Assembly: GCA_030035585.1 (NCBI GenBank)
Contig: CM057468.1
Location: 59,330,145-59,394,144, forward strand
Direction: 5' to 3'
Length of the DNA stretch: 64,000 bases
Source: Dugong dugon
Lineage: Eukaryota > Chordata > Mammalia > Sirenia > Dugongidae
The position numbers and the translations under genes were made by a program. The stretch's first letter is position 1, and every line of letters begins with the position of its first letter. A model generated the notes under the pieces. The model searched no databases and had not been told where the DNA came from. It worked only from the letters and a program-made list of their open reading frames with translations. This document shows, one piece after another, positions 43,265 through 55,214 of this stretch.

Positions 43265-46200
43265 ATGACAGCAATAAATTCATACCTATCAATAATCACA
43301 CTGAATGTAAATGGCTTAAATGCACTGGTAAAGACAGAGAGTTACAGAATGAATACAAACTTTACCCATCAATATGCTGTCTACAAGATACACACCTTAG
43401 ATACAAAGACGTAAATATATTAAAAATCATAAGGATAAAAAAATGTAAAGCAAACAGCAACCAAAAAAGAGGAGTGGCAATACTAATCTCAGAAAAAGTA
43501 GACTTTAAGGCAAAATCCACCGTAAAAGACAAAGAAGGACATTATATAGTGATTAAAGGGACAGTTTACCATGGTGACGTAACTATAATAAATATCTATG
43601 CACCCAACGACAGGGCTCCAAAATACATACAAGTCTAACAGCACTGAAAAGAGAACTAGACAGTTCCACAATAATAGTAGGAGACTTCAACACACCACTC
43701 TGGGTAAAGGACAGAACATCTAAAAAGAAACTCAGCAAAGACACAGAAGATCCAAAGGCCACAATCAACCATCTTGACCTCATAGACATATATAGAACAC
43801 TTGACCCAACAGCAGCAAAGTATACATTCTTTTCCAACACACATGGAACATTCTCCAGGATACACCACATCTTAGGCCACAAAGCAACCCTCAACAAAAT
43901 ACAAAACACTGAGAAAATACAAAGCATCTTCTCTGATCACAACACCATAAAAGTAGAAATTAATAACAGGGAGAGCAAGGGAAAAAAATCAAATACATGG
44001 AAACTGAATAACTCCTTGCTTGAAAACCGTAGAGTAATAGAAGAAATCAAAGATGGAATAAAAAAATTTCTAAAATCAAATGAGAATGAAAACACATCAT
44101 ATTGAAACCTTTGGGACACAGCAAAGGCAAGGCCCAGAGGTCAGTTTATAGCACTAGGCACACACATCACAAAAGAAGAAAGGGACAAAATCAAAACATT
44201 AGTCCTGCAACTCAAACAAACAGAAAGGGAATGGCAGAAGAAGCCCACAACCACTAGAAGAAAATAATAATAATATTTATATAATAATAATAAAGAAAAT
44301 AATAAAGATCAGAGCAGAAATAAATAAAATGAAGAATAGAAAAACAATAGAAAGAATCAACAAAACCAAAAGTTTTTATTCTTTGAAAGGATTAACAAAA
44401 TCAACAAACCATTGGCCAAACTGAAAAAAGAAAAACAGGAGAGAACACAATTAACCCAAATAAACAATGAAATGGAGGACATTACAACAGACCCAACTGA
44501 AATAAAAAGATCATAACTGAGTACTAAGAAAAACTGTACTCCAAGAAATTTGAAAACCTAGAGGAAATGGGTAAAAACACACTATCTACCTAAACTAACA
44601 CAAACTGAGGTTGAAAATCTGAACAGACCCATGACAAGAGAAGAGACTGAAAAGGTAATAAAAAATAAAAAACTGTCAACAAAAAGTCCTGGCCCAGATG
44701 TCTTCACTGGAGAATTCTATGATAAATTCAGGAAGAGTTCGCACCGGTACTACTCAAACTATTTCAGACCATAGAAAAGGATGGGATACTTCCAAATTCA
44801 TTCTATGAAGCCAGCCTAACCCTGATACCAACACCAGGCAAAACACCAAAAAAGAAAGAAAGAAAGAAAATTATAGACCAATATGTCTCATGAATATAGA
44901 TGCAAAAATTCTCAACAAAGTTCTAGCCAAGAGAATTCAGCACCATATAAAATAATACACCATGACCAAGTGTGATTCATATCAGGCATGCAAGGATGGT
45001 TCAACCTTAGAAAATCAATCAACATAATCCACCACATAAATAAAGCAAAAGAAAAGACTCACATGATCATCTCAATTGACACAGAAAAATCATTCGATAA
45101 AGTCCAAAGTCCATTCCTGATAAAAACTCTAAATAAGATAGGAATAGAAGGGACATTCCCCAACATAATAAAGGGAATCTACATAAAACCAACAGCCAAT
45201 ATCATTGCCAAGGGAGAGAGGCTGAAAACATTAGCCCTGAGAATGGAAACAAGACAAGGATGCCCTTTATCACCACTCCTATTTAACATTGTGCTGGAGG
45301 TCTTTGCTAGAGCAATGAGGCAAGAAACAGACATAAAGGACATCCAGATTGGTAAGGAAGAAGTAAAACTATCCCTATCCACAGATGTTACAATACTATA
45401 CATAGAGAACCCTAAAAACTCCACAAGAAAACTACTGGAACCAATAGAAAGATTCAGCAGAGTAGCAGGATACAAGATAAACATACAAAAATCATCTGGA
45501 TTCTTATACACCAATAAAGAGAACTTTGAAAAGGAAATCAGGAAAGCAACACCATTTATAATAGCCCCTAAAAAAATAAAATACTTAGGAATAAATCTAA
45601 CCAGGGATGTAAAAGGCCTATACAATGAAAACTACAAAACACTATTGCAAGAAACCAAGACAGACCTACATAAAAGGAAAAACATACCATGCTCATGGAT
45701 AGGTAGACTAAACATTGTGAAAATGTCAATTCTATCCAAAGCAATTTACAAATACAGTGCAATCCCAATCTAAATATCAACAGCATTCTTTAACAAGATA
45801 GAAAAACTAATCATGAACTTTATGTGGAAAGGAAAGAGGCCCCAGATAAGTAAAGCATTGTTGAAGAACAAAGTAGGAGGCCATGCACTACGTGACCTCA
45901 GAACCTACTATACAACTACAGTAGTCAAACCAGCCTGGTACTGGTATGACAGATACATTGACCAGTGGAACAGAATCGAGAACCCAGATGTAAATCCATC
46001 CACCTATGGCCACCTGATTTTTGACAAAGGCCCAAAGTCCATCAAATGGGGAAAAGACAGTCTTTTTAACAAATGGTGCTGGCAAAACTGGATGTCCATC
46101 TGTTAACAAATGGAACAAGACCCATACCTCTCACCATACACAAAAAGCAATTCAAAATGGATCAAAGACCTAAATATAAAACCAAAGCTATAAAGATCAT

Positions 46201-47088
46201 GGAATCAAAAATAGGGTCAACACTAGGGGCCCTAATATACAGCATAAACAGTATACAAACCACAGTCAACAATACACAAACACCCAAAGATAAGCTAGAT
46301 AAAGGGGATCTTCTAAAAATTAAACATTTATGCTCATCAAAAGACTTTACCAAAAAAGTAAGAAGAGAACCTATAGACTGGGAAAAAAAATTTGACTATG
46401 ACATACCAACGAAGTTCTAATCTCTAAAATCTATAGGCAAATCCAACACCCGTATAAGAAAGAGACAAATAATCCAGTTAAAAAATGAGCAAAGGATATG
46501 TACAGACACTTCACCAAAGAAGACATTCAGGTGGCTAACAGACTCATGAGAAAATGCTCGTGATCACTAGCCATTAGAGAAATGAAAATCAAAACTACAA
46601 TGAGATACCATCTCACCCCAATACTTCTGGCACAAATGAAAAAAAAATACAGAAAACAACAAATATTGGAAGGGTTGAGGAGAGATTGAAACTCTTATGC
46701 ACTGCTAGTGGGAATGCAAAATGGTACAACCACTTTGGAAAACCACGTGGCGCTTCCTTAAAAAGTTAGAAATACCACACGATCCAGCAGTCCCACTCCT
46801 AGGAATATATCCTAGAGAAGTAAGAGTTGTGACATGAATATACACATGCACACCCATATTCATTGCAGCATCATTCACAATAGCCAAAAGATGGAAACAA
46901 CCTAAGTGTCCTTCAGCAGATGAGTAGATAAACTGTGATACATACGCACAGTGGAATACCATGTAATGATAAAGAACAATGATGAATCTGTGAAACATCT
47001 CACAACATGGATGAATCTTGAGGGCATTATGCTAAGTGAAGTAAATCAACCACAAAAGGACAAATATTGTATGAGACCACTATTATAA
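43265..47088 (+). pseudogene. L1 ORF2 (endonuclease and RT), broken
   Basis: Start ATG at 43265 (MTAINSYLSIITLNVNGLNA, the endonuclease N-terminus, with the Asn of the TLNVNGL motif) and stop TAA at 47086-47088. The longest piece, 44988-45773, covers the RT palm ([39 protein letters not shown]). The catalytic FADD box reads STDV (within [15 protein letters not shown]), so the second Asp is lost. Later pieces at 45813-46106 and 46073-46420 overlap in different frames. The copy cannot be active. Confidence 0.92.
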
Positions 47089-47875
47089 AAACACATGAAA
47101 ATGTTTTCACACAGAAAGAAACAATCTTTGATGATTAGGAGGGAGGCGAGGGTGGAAAGAGAAAAATACTAACTATTTAGTAGATAAGTGGTATGGACTC
47201 AACCGCAGTGGGTTCTTGGTGAAGGATAAGACAGTGCACAATACTAGGGAAGTCAGCACAACTTGGCCAGAGCAAAGTCATAGAAGCTCCACAGACACAT
47301 CCAAATGCCATGAGGGACCGAGCTACTGGGCTGAGGGCTGGGGACCGTGATTTTGGGGGACATCTAGCTCAATTGGCATAACATAGTCTATAGAGAAAAT
47401 GTTCTACATCTGACTGTGGTGAGTAGTGTCTGGGGTTTTAAAAGCCTGTGAGTGGCCATCTAAGATGCCATTTACTGGTCCCATCCCAGCTGGAGCAAAG
47501 AATGAAGAAAACCAAAGACACAAGGGTTAGATTAGTCCAAAGGATTAATGGACTACAACTACCACAACCTCCACCAGATTGATCCCAGAATATCTAGATG
47601 GTGCCTGGTTACTGCCACCAACTGCTCTGGCAAGACTCAAAACAGAGGGTCCCGGGTAGAGCAGGAGAAAAATGTAGAAAAAAACTTTAAATTCATATGC
47701 ACACGAAAAAAGACTGGGCTTGCTGGTCTGACAGAGACTGGAGAAACCCCTGAGAGTATGGCCTCAGACACCACTTTAACCCAGTACTGAGTTAAAACAA
47801 TTTGTGTATTAACTGTTTAATGAGAAACTAATTTGTTCCATAAACTTTTACCCAAAGCACAATTAAAAAAAAAAA

Positions 47876-48690
47876 TTTTATACATAAATTCTTTTGTGAC
47901 ATTGGTTGCAATCCCTGCGTTGTGTCAGTGCTCTCCTCCTTTTCCTTTCTATCCCATCTTCCCTGTGTCCATTTGTCCAGTTTTCCTGTCACTTCCTGCC
48001 TTCTTGTCTTTGCTTTTGGGCAGGTGTTGCCCATTTGGTCTCATATACTTGACTGAACTAAGAGACAGGTTTTTCATGTGTGACGTTGTTTGTTTTATAG
48101 GCCTGTCTAATCTTTGTCTGAAATGTGGACTTTGGGAGTGGATTCAGTTCTGAGTTAGGGTGTCCTGGGACCGTAGTCTTGGGGCTTCCTCTAGCCTCTG
48201 TCAAACCAGTAAGTCTGGTCTTATTTTGAGAATTTGAATTTTGTTCTGCATTTTTCTCCTGCTCTGTCCTGGACCACCTATTGTGATCCCTGTTAGTGCT
48301 GTTAGTGGGAGTAGCTGAACACCATCTAGTTCTTCTAGGCTCAGGCTAGTGAAGGCTTTGGTTCTTGTGGTCCTTTAGTCCTTTGGACTAATCTTTCCCT
48401 TGTGTCTTTGGTTTTCTTCATTTTCCTTTGCTCCAGATTGGATGGAACCAATAGATGTATCTTAGATGGCCACTTGCAAGCTTTTAATACCCCAGATGCT
48501 CCTCACCAAAGTAACGTGTAGAACATTTTCTTTATGAACTATGTTATGCCAGTTGACCTAGATATCCCCAGAGACAATGGTTCCCAGCCCTCAGTCCCAG
48601 TAATTTGGTCCCTCAAGGTGTTTGAATGTGTCTAAGAAGCTTCTATGACTTGGCCTTGGTCAAGTTGTGCTGATGTCCCCTATATATGCT
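47876..48690 (-). mobile_element. L1 3' end fragment, right part
   Basis: Continuation of the minus-strand L1 3' UTR started at 41155 ('GTGACATTGGTTGCAATCCC', 'CTTAGATGGCCACTTGCAAG', 'CTTTTAATACCCCAGATGCT'). The same text is found at 8830-9500 in the full-length copy. The 5'-truncated end lies near 48690. Confidence 0.87.
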
Positions 48691-49224
48691 TTTGATTTTT
48701 ATGCATGGGTTTGTAAATGCTGAGGTGCAGTTTTTACAGTTTTTGCTTTATAAATGGTGAGTTGAAATAAAGATAAGCCTGAGATCTGTGAATTCATGTT
48801 GTTAGAATTAGAGTTACAAATAGTAAATAAACTGCTGATGTTTAATTTAGTGTTGTTTTTTTTTTTTTCTCTCTCTTTAGTATTGTGGGAATTTGGATAC
48901 CCACTTTTCATTAATACCTTTGTAAGGTCCAGCTTATCATATTCTCATACTAGTGTAACAATCAGTCATCACTCACTGTTCCCAGAATATATCTTGCTCC
49001 TTCTGGACCCTATAGTTTGGGTATCAAGAAACTCATCATCTGTTGGAATAGATGGTCAGCTAAAAAAAACTATTAGAATTGAGGGTTATAAATAATATGT
49101 TAGAGTAATTTAAAGCATCCTATGTAAATATATAGGTTAATGTCACTCAAACTGGATTGGAGGATTGGAGGTAGATTGTGAGAGTCAAAGGTATTTGGGT
49201 TGAACCACAAGAATAATTAGGGTC
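48691..49224. other. Unique DNA, no confirmed gene
   Basis: No recognisable repeat. A long pyrimidine tract ending CTCTCTCTTTAG at 48880 followed after about 40 bases by a GTAAGG makes an exon-like appearance, but there is no coding support. Confidence 0.5.
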
Positions 49225-49237
49225 AACTAGGAAGAAG

Positions 49238-49424
49238 GAGTCCTGGTGGCACAGTAGTTAAAGTGCTCAGCTGTTAACCAAAAGGTTGGCAGTTCAAACC
49301 CACCAGCCACTCTGCAGAAGAAAGATGTGGCAGTCTGCTTCTGTAAGATTACAGCCTTGGAAACCCTATGGGGAAGTTCTACTCTGTCATATGAGTCGGA
49401 ATCTACTCAACAGCAATGGGTTTA
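49238..49424 (+). mobile_element. AfroSINE, first of three stacked
   Basis: Long subtype with 'AGAAGAAAGATGTGGCAGTC' in the middle and a GGGTTT end. Flanked by AACTAGGAAGAAG at 49225-49237 and AGCTAGGAAGAAG at 49425-49437. Confidence 0.95.
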
Positions 49425-49437
49425 AGCTAGGAAGAAG

Positions 49438-49638
49438 AAACCCAGGTGGTGCAATGATTAATAAGCACTTGGCTGTTGACTGAAAGGTTGGTGGTTTGAA
49501 CTCACCCAGCAGCTCTGTGGGATAAAGACCTGGCAATCTGCTTCTGTAAAGACTACAACCAAGAAAACACTATGGGGCGGTTCTACTCTGCCACATGGGG
49601 TCACTGAGTCGGAATCAACTCGATGGCACCTAATAACA
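49438..49638 (+). mobile_element. AfroSINE, second of three stacked
   Basis: Long subtype ('GGATAAAGACCTGGCAATCT'), tail ending GATGGCACCTAATAACA. Flanked by AGCTAGGAAGAAG at 49425-49437 and AGCTAGGAAGAG at 49639-49650. Confidence 0.95.
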
Positions 49639-49650
49639 AGCTAGGAAGAG

Positions 49651-49844
49651 GTCCCTGGGTGGCACAAATGGTTTGCACTCACCTACTAACCTAAAGGTTG
49701 GAGATTCAAACCCACCCAGCAGCACTTTGGCCCGGCAATTTGCTTCCATAAAGATTACATCCGAGAAAACCCTATGGTGCAGTTCAACTTTGTAACACAT
49801 GGGGTTGCCATGAGTCTGAATTGACTCGATGGCAACAGGTTTTA
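49651..49844 (+). mobile_element. AfroSINE, third of three stacked
   Basis: A different subtype beginning GTCCCTGGGTGGCACAAATG with 'GTTTGCACTCACCTACTAAC', as in 62157-62357. Flanked by AGCTAGGAAGAG at 49639-49650 and AGCCAGGAAAAG at 49845-49856. Confidence 0.95.
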
Positions 49845-49901
49845 AGCCAGGAAAAGAGTATAAAAGCTTTTGTGCAAAAGGGATTAGCTGGTACACAGGA
49901 T

Positions 49902-50062
49902 AACCAAAACCCATTGCCATTGAGTCAATTCCGACTCATAGCGATCCTAGGCCAGAGTAGAACTGCCCCATAGAGTTTCCAAGGAGTGGCTGGTGGATTC
50001 AAACTGCTGACCTTTTGGTTAGCAGCCTGAGCTCCTAACCACTGTGTCACCAAGGCTCCATA
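49902..50062 (-). mobile_element. AfroSINE
   Basis: Antisense short-subtype copy: 'AAACCCATTGCCATTGAGTC', 'GTTTCCAAGGAGTGGCTGGT', 'CTAACCACTGTGTCACCAAG'. It starts about 45 bp after the stacked triplet. Confidence 0.94.
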
Positions 50063-50109
50063 AAATATAAGGTCAGCAAAAATGAGGAAGGCCCTCAACA
50101 AGATGGATT

Positions 50110-50335
50110 GACACAATCCAACACGTTTGCCTGCATTTCCTATTTACCAGCCACATAGCCACTAAGTTCTCTAAGGACATACAGTGCTTTGGCCATGTCA
50201 GTCTAGATTTCCTTAATGCACCACACTGTTCCATGCCTTTGCCACTGGAGGGTAAATGCTCATATGCAGTGCCTGTTATGTCTACGTGTCTCTGAGAATT
50301 CTTCCCTGGTCTAGCAAAGCTAAATTAATCAATGC
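50110..50335. repeat. L2-like relic
   Basis: Text such as 'CCACACTGTTCCATGCCTTT' and 'GAATTCTTCCCTGGTCTAG' recalls the 3' part of old L2 repeats. Strongly diverged and uncertain. Confidence 0.3.
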
Positions 50336-50373
50336 CATTTGGGGACACTTTGGATACAATTAAAAACAAAAAA

Positions 50374-50519
50374 TTAAGAGCTCGGTTGCTAACCAAAAGA
50401 CTGACGGTTCCAGTCCACCAGTGCTCCTTGGAAACCCTATGGGGCAGCTCTACTCGGTCCTATAGGGTTGCTATGAGTTGGAATCGACTTGAAGGCAATG
50501 GATTTGGTTTTGGTTTTGA
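50374..50519 (+). mobile_element. AfroSINE
   Basis: Head shortened ('AATTAAGAGCTCGGTTGCTA'), then 'CAGTGCTCCTTGGAAACCCT' and 'ATGAGTTGGAATCGACTTG', ending GGTTTTGGTTTTGAG. It lies about 150 bp upstream of the terminal exon, in what would be the last intron. Confidence 0.92.
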
Positions 50520-50667
50520 GTCCATGTCGGTGGTTAAAGTCTGAGTTCTATATAGCATGTGGCATCTAGAAAGAAGTGGACCTTGAAACGTGGCTCCTTA
50601 AAAATTTTAATTTATAACATCTTTTCTTTAAAAATAATTATTTCACCTTCTTTTTTTTTCTTTTCAG

Positions 50668-50772
50668 GACGAGCTTAAGCTACAGGAGAGTTTAAGGCAA
50701 GGTGCCACCATTATTGCTGCCTTAATCAAAGAAAGAAATTCTGGACTTGTTGGTCAGCTACTGGTAGCATGA
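50668..50772 (+). CDS. Terminal coding exon of an unidentified host gene
   Basis: A strong 3' splice site precedes it: a pyrimidine tract at 50642-50665 and the AG at 50666-50667. From the first base the frame is open for 34 codons to a TGA at 50770-50772. The peptide starts [12 protein letters not shown], has [14 protein letters not shown] in the middle, and ends GLVGQLLVA. It is amphipathic and helix-prone, as at the end of a coiled-coil protein. The other two frames stop within 10 codons. A poly(A) signal follows 150 bp later. I do not recognise the protein, and the upstream exons are not identifiable in the window or lie outside it. Confidence 0.72.
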   Translation, partial: DELKLQESLRQGATIIAALIKERNSGLVGQLLVA

Positions 50773-50950
50773 AGCACATGGGGAAAACTACCTACTGTGA
50801 TGTTTAAAGCATTTACCTAAGTATCTCTATTTTGTTTTCATCTTGTATGTGGTAGAATGTTTAAGTTGTCTTTTATGTCTTATAATTTGTAGATTACAAA
50901 AGTCGATCAATGTTTATATCTGTGAAATAAAGATTTTGCTTTTGTGTATG
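50773..50950 (+). terminator. 3' UTR and poly(A) signal of the host gene
   Basis: A short 3' UTR with AATAAA at 50926-50931 in 'GTGAAATAAAGATTTTGCTT', followed by a GT-rich element TTTTGTGTATGTC at 50940-50952. No genomic poly(A) run follows, so this is a genuine 3' end rather than a processed pseudogene. Confidence 0.72.
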
Positions 50951-52421
50951 TCAAATATAAATTTCCTGAAACCAAAAAAGAATAGGTAAGTGGGAAATAA
51001 TAGCTTTCACATAAAGAGTCTTTTCACGAAGTCATGAAAGCTCAAATAGAAATAATGATGGATAAGCTTTTCCTTCTAAGGAATGAGAATTTTAAAAACA
51101 TCAACTACTATCTTATCTCTGTGTTAGTTAATAAATCATGCTAGAATGAAGCTAATGGATAAGATTCAGAATGATTCTTAATTCCAAAGTCATCCTCTCA
51201 TTATGTGATATTTTGTATTATATTGGAATTTTTCATACCTCAAAAAAAAAGAAAGAGTTGATAACAAGAAATGCAACTCTTTGATTCAGATATCTTCACC
51301 ATTGGCCTCATGTTACCTTAGATCTTTAAAGGAGGTGTAATCCCCTTCTGCTTTTCTGTTGTTTTCAAATTGCATATTTTCTTTGGTTTATGGATGTAAC
51401 TTTGACTTACATAATTTTAAAGGGCCTTCGATTTTTCTGAGTAAGTTTTAAAGAAGACTGGGTAGCTATTCGTAAAAGTGAAGTTATTTTGGTCAATCTA
51501 AGTCTTTTAGTCTTTTTTAAAAGGCAGGGAGTTCACTGTGCATCATAGGGTTAAATTATTCTTTTGATATAGAAACTGCTGCCTTTTAAAATCAAGTTCT
51601 TATTCTTTCAAATTTCCACTGTATATACATCTTAAATATTACTGACTTTTCCCTTACGTTACGTATTACAGTTACATGCATCCAGGCATGAGCAATGTCT
51701 TCTACTCCCTATATATACATTGTATTTTATAAAAATAAATTGGAGTAAATCCTCCCAGGGCTTAGGCTTTACTTGGAAACTATGAAAGTTGCGTGAAATG
51801 TTTAACGTTAAAGATGGACTATGAGAAATCTGCTTTGTGGGATTTCTTAATATGCTGGATGATGTACCCTATATTTCTCAAGCATCTATTTTAGTAGGAG
51901 AATTTATATTTTATGCTTAACTAATAGTGAATAGAATAAACTGGGTTTGAAATAATTACTGCTATTTTTTTCTCTGAAATGAAATGTGATGTGTGAACAT
52001 AGATTTGTATCTAAATTCCTCAGCTCGCCTCTCTGTCTCTCTGTCTTTCTCACTTTCTTCTTGATGTTAAAAAGTATAAATTAATAAGTTAATTCATAAT
52101 CTTGAGGGTGAAAATACATGGGGAATATGTGGATTTTTTATTAGAAAGTCTATTTCCCTGTTAAGGTATCCAGCTGTGTGGTACGAAGGTATGACCTACA
52201 AAGTCTACACCACACGTCTGTTAAAGTCTTCAGGTGAAAATATTTTAGGACTTTGAAAGCCTAATAAAGGCATAAGGGGGAAATGTAATCAAGGATAAAG
52301 AGACAATGAGTGCTTCTAAGTACAGGGCAGGAAACTGGATCTATCTATGACACAGCAAAATCACTCTATTCTGTGGGGTGCTGACTGAGTTAATTTATAT
52401 TTGAACTTAATAATGGAGTGC
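50951..52421. other. Unique downstream DNA, no gene seen
   Basis: AT-rich, no interspersed repeat recognised, no supported exon. Longest homopolymer is an A-run near 51242. Confidence 0.55.
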
Positions 52422-52433
52422 TATACCAGTCAA

Positions 52434-52602
52434 GGAGCCCGGGTGGTGCAGTGGTTAAGAACTCAGCTGCTAACCAAAAGGTCAGCAGTTCGAATCCACT
52501 GCCTGCTCCTTGGAAATCCTATGGGGAAGTTCTGCTCTGTCCTATAGGGTCACTATGAGTCGGCATTGACTCAACGGCAATGGGTTGGTTAAGTTTCGTT
52601 TT
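52434..52602 (+). mobile_element. AfroSINE
   Basis: Complete copy: 'GAGCCCGGGTGGTGCAGTGG', 'GCCTGCTCCTTGGAAATCCT', 'ATGAGTCGGCATTGACTC'. Flanked by TATACCAGTCAAG at 52422-52434 and TATACCAGTTAAG at 52602-52614, the target-site duplication. Confidence 0.95.
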
Positions 52603-52739
52603 ATACCAGTTAAGAATTTGTCCTGGAGCAGTTTAGTATGACTTAATCCTGGACAGTTGGAAACATTTAGCACAGTTAGGTTTTGTTAATAAAATATTGA
52701 ATTATCTCTGAAATATAATAATAATGGCATTTGATTAGT

Positions 52740-52925
52740 CCATTATACTTTATAAAGCGATTGTATCACAGTGTTAATTATATAAGTTTGTATATATAAA
52801 ACTCTCCCCATATCCTTGACTGTGTAGATGAGGAAATTGGAGCTCAGGGAGCTTAACTACCTTTTCCAAAGTGATGTGGCTACATAGTAGCAAACGGCAG
52901 GGCTTAAACTCAGGAACCCTGATAA
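52740..52925 (+). repeat. MIR-like SINE relic
   Basis: Core 'GTAGATGAGGAAATTGGAGC', 'TTTCCAAAGTGATGTGGCTA', 'GGCAGGGCTTAAACTCAGGA', in the MIR order of 'ACAGATGAGGAAACTGAGGC', 'GTCACACAGCTAGTAAGTGG' and 'GGGATTCGAACCC'-type text. Confidence 0.8.
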
Positions 52926-54510
52926 TGAATTGTAAGCTGGTCTCCCTGTAAAAAAATGACTCCTGGCAAACAGTGTACAGAAGAGAGAAGGTGGAAAATA
53001 AGTAGCGGCCCTGAATGTGCAATGGCAAAATAGACAGAGAGGGACAGATCTGTTCCCAATGGCCAGATGAAACTTCAGCTTTCTAGCTACATTTCTAACC
53101 CACAGAAACTGTCACTAGGAAATATGGGAATGGAAAGAATTACTGGCCCAGAGGTAAAGATGAATTAGTTTTTCATTGTTTGTTAAGAGACTGGAGACTA
53201 CTTTATAGTTGCATTTTTTTCACTGCTTTTGATAAATTTAATTACTTTAGTGAGAACTGTCCTTCTCATTTTATTTTCCAAAATCCCTTAAATAATAATT
53301 ATAGCTCAGGTTTGTAAAATTGCTTTCTATCCATGGATAACACTGTGGAAAGACAAGCTTTCTTTCTAAATTTATGCTACTTAGTTTAAATCAAATTTAA
53401 ACTTAGTCATTTTAGGAATTTAACACAGTGTGATCAATGGCTGGATTAATGACATTGGTAAGATTAGTATTTTTTCATAAAAATGCTCAGTTTGAAAGAC
53501 AACTTATTGCAAGGTACATATTTACCGTAAGAGTCAGACCGCTGTATTCTGCCCAGAGCCATTTTTATTGTTGTCACTTGAATCATTTTGCATTGGTTTA
53601 ACATGAAAACTCTCTTTTCCATGCTAGCTTATTATAACTATCAACTTTTACTTTTTTACGTATAAATACAGCAATCATTGTAATATTCTTACATTAAAAT
53701 CTCTAAATTTCATTTCATTTTATTGTTAAAACTAATTATGGATTCATGTAAACATAAATCATAATATTTTAATTAAAATCACTGTTAAGAAAACCATTTA
53801 GGAAAGGAAAGGTTAAAGTTATTTTAAAAGTTTAATTTGAAAATAATTGGAATGAGTGAAAATATATAAATCATTTTAGATTTTGTTAGTATGGTTTAAA
53901 ATATGTGGACAAGAAGTGGCTGTACAGATGGTGTTTTGCTCTGTCACATTTATATGCGTCCTTGTACATTTTCAGTTTAAGGACTGATAAATGTATGGAT
54001 TTTTAAAATTAAAAGTGACAAACTACTGCTAAAGATTCTAAATATGTTTTCTTTACAAAACATACTATAATAAATAATTGATAAGTAGCTAAATAAATTA
54101 TTGATATTAATAATTTAATGGCATATTTCACTGGTATTTAGTATACATGTATGTATCTAAATAGATGTTTGAGATAAGGATGTAAATGTTTAAATACAAG
54201 ACCCAGCTTACCTTCATTTGCACATTATTTTATTTCAAACTAACTGAGTCACAACTGAATAGATAAATATTTATTGTTTAAAAAATAACGAGGTGATGTT
54301 TTATATTATAACAAAATAGAATTTGGGGTCCAGATCTTTTATTCTGTCCAAAGTATTAAAGATTTGCAAAACCAGAAGTCTCAATTATATTTCTTTCTTC
54401 CTTCCCCTCATGTTTAGCAGGTTTCCTAGCAGTTACAGCGGCTGCTTAGGATACAAAAGCTATAGTTAGGCACAATGGAAAAGAGTATTGTGATCACTTA
54501 ACAATGTCTT
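52926..54510. other. Unique AT-rich DNA, no gene or repeat seen
   Basis: No recognisable exon, RNA gene or transposon. Strongly AT-rich at 53600-54310. Confidence 0.55.
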
Positions 54511-54514
54511 CATG

Positions 54515-54860
54515 AGTGTGATGGGTTGACTTATTGTTCATAAATATTCTTTCCTTCCACCTGCTTCCATGGAATGAATATATGCCCACCCTTTGACTTT
54601 GGTATTTATCATGTGACCTGCTTTGATCAACAGAGTGAGAAGTGTCAGTGTGCCACATCAGAGACTAGTCCTTAAGAGATCTTGCTGGTTTCTGTTTGCT
54701 TTCTGCCACCACCATGGGAAGAACATGCCCAGGCTGTGCCCAGAAGGAGACAAAAGCCTAGAATAGCTAACTTTCAAATGCATGAATAAGCCCAGCTGAG
54801 ATCAGCAGAGCCACCCAGCCCAGTTCAGCTGACCTCCCCCAAACAAGTGAGCTAAATGAA
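54515..54860 (+). repeat. Ancient interspersed repeat, family uncertain
   Basis: Text such as 'CATGTGACCTGCTTTGATCA', 'AGAAGTGTCAGTGTGCCACA', 'GAAGAACATGCCCAGGCTG' is familiar from old mammalian repeats, and GTGAGCTAAATGAATGCCC near its end looks like the poly(A)-signal region of an LTR. It could be an old LTR of the MaLR or ERVL type, but I cannot name the family. Confidence 0.4.
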
Positions 54861-55214
54861 TGCCCATAGTTTTTTGTTTGTTTGTTTTTTGTTTGCTAGT
54901 GAGTTTTAAGTGTTTTTCTTGCATACCAATTGCTAACCAAGGAAAGAAGATCTGTGACATGTTTTATTTATCTGCCTTCCCAAGTCTTGAATTTATTTAG
55001 AGACACATTCTATTGAAGCAAAATGCCTATAAAGAAAATTATTGGTCAGAACAATAATCCCAAGGCACTAGAAGGTTTTGAGGATGCCTTGTTTCATATC
55101 CATTTGTTATGAGAGAAGAAAAATAGACTTGAACATTTTAGAAAAGTTTTCAAAAGAGGTGAAACTTCCTTGGATATTAAATGATACTGAATTAAAATAT
55201 ATGCATTTAAAATA

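Larger units (their letters stand above)
41234..47872 (+). mobile_element. Full-length L1 LINE
   Basis: Begins GAGGCAGAGCCAAGATGGCA with the YY1-type CAAGATGGC at 41243-41251, and ends 'CACAATT' plus an A-run. The order is 5' UTR of about 0.6 kb, ORF1 to 42834, spacer, ORF2 at 43265-47088, and 3' UTR. The insertion splits a minus-strand L1 3' fragment. AAAAATTTATACACA near 41218-41232 and AAAAATTTTATACATA near 47871-47886 are the target-site duplication. Confidence 0.94.

Noticed and set aside
45179..45625. 148-codon minus-strand frame opposite the L1 reverse transcriptase
   Set aside because: It is the shadow of the plus-strand L1 ORF2 palm region (44988-45773) and has no domain of its own.
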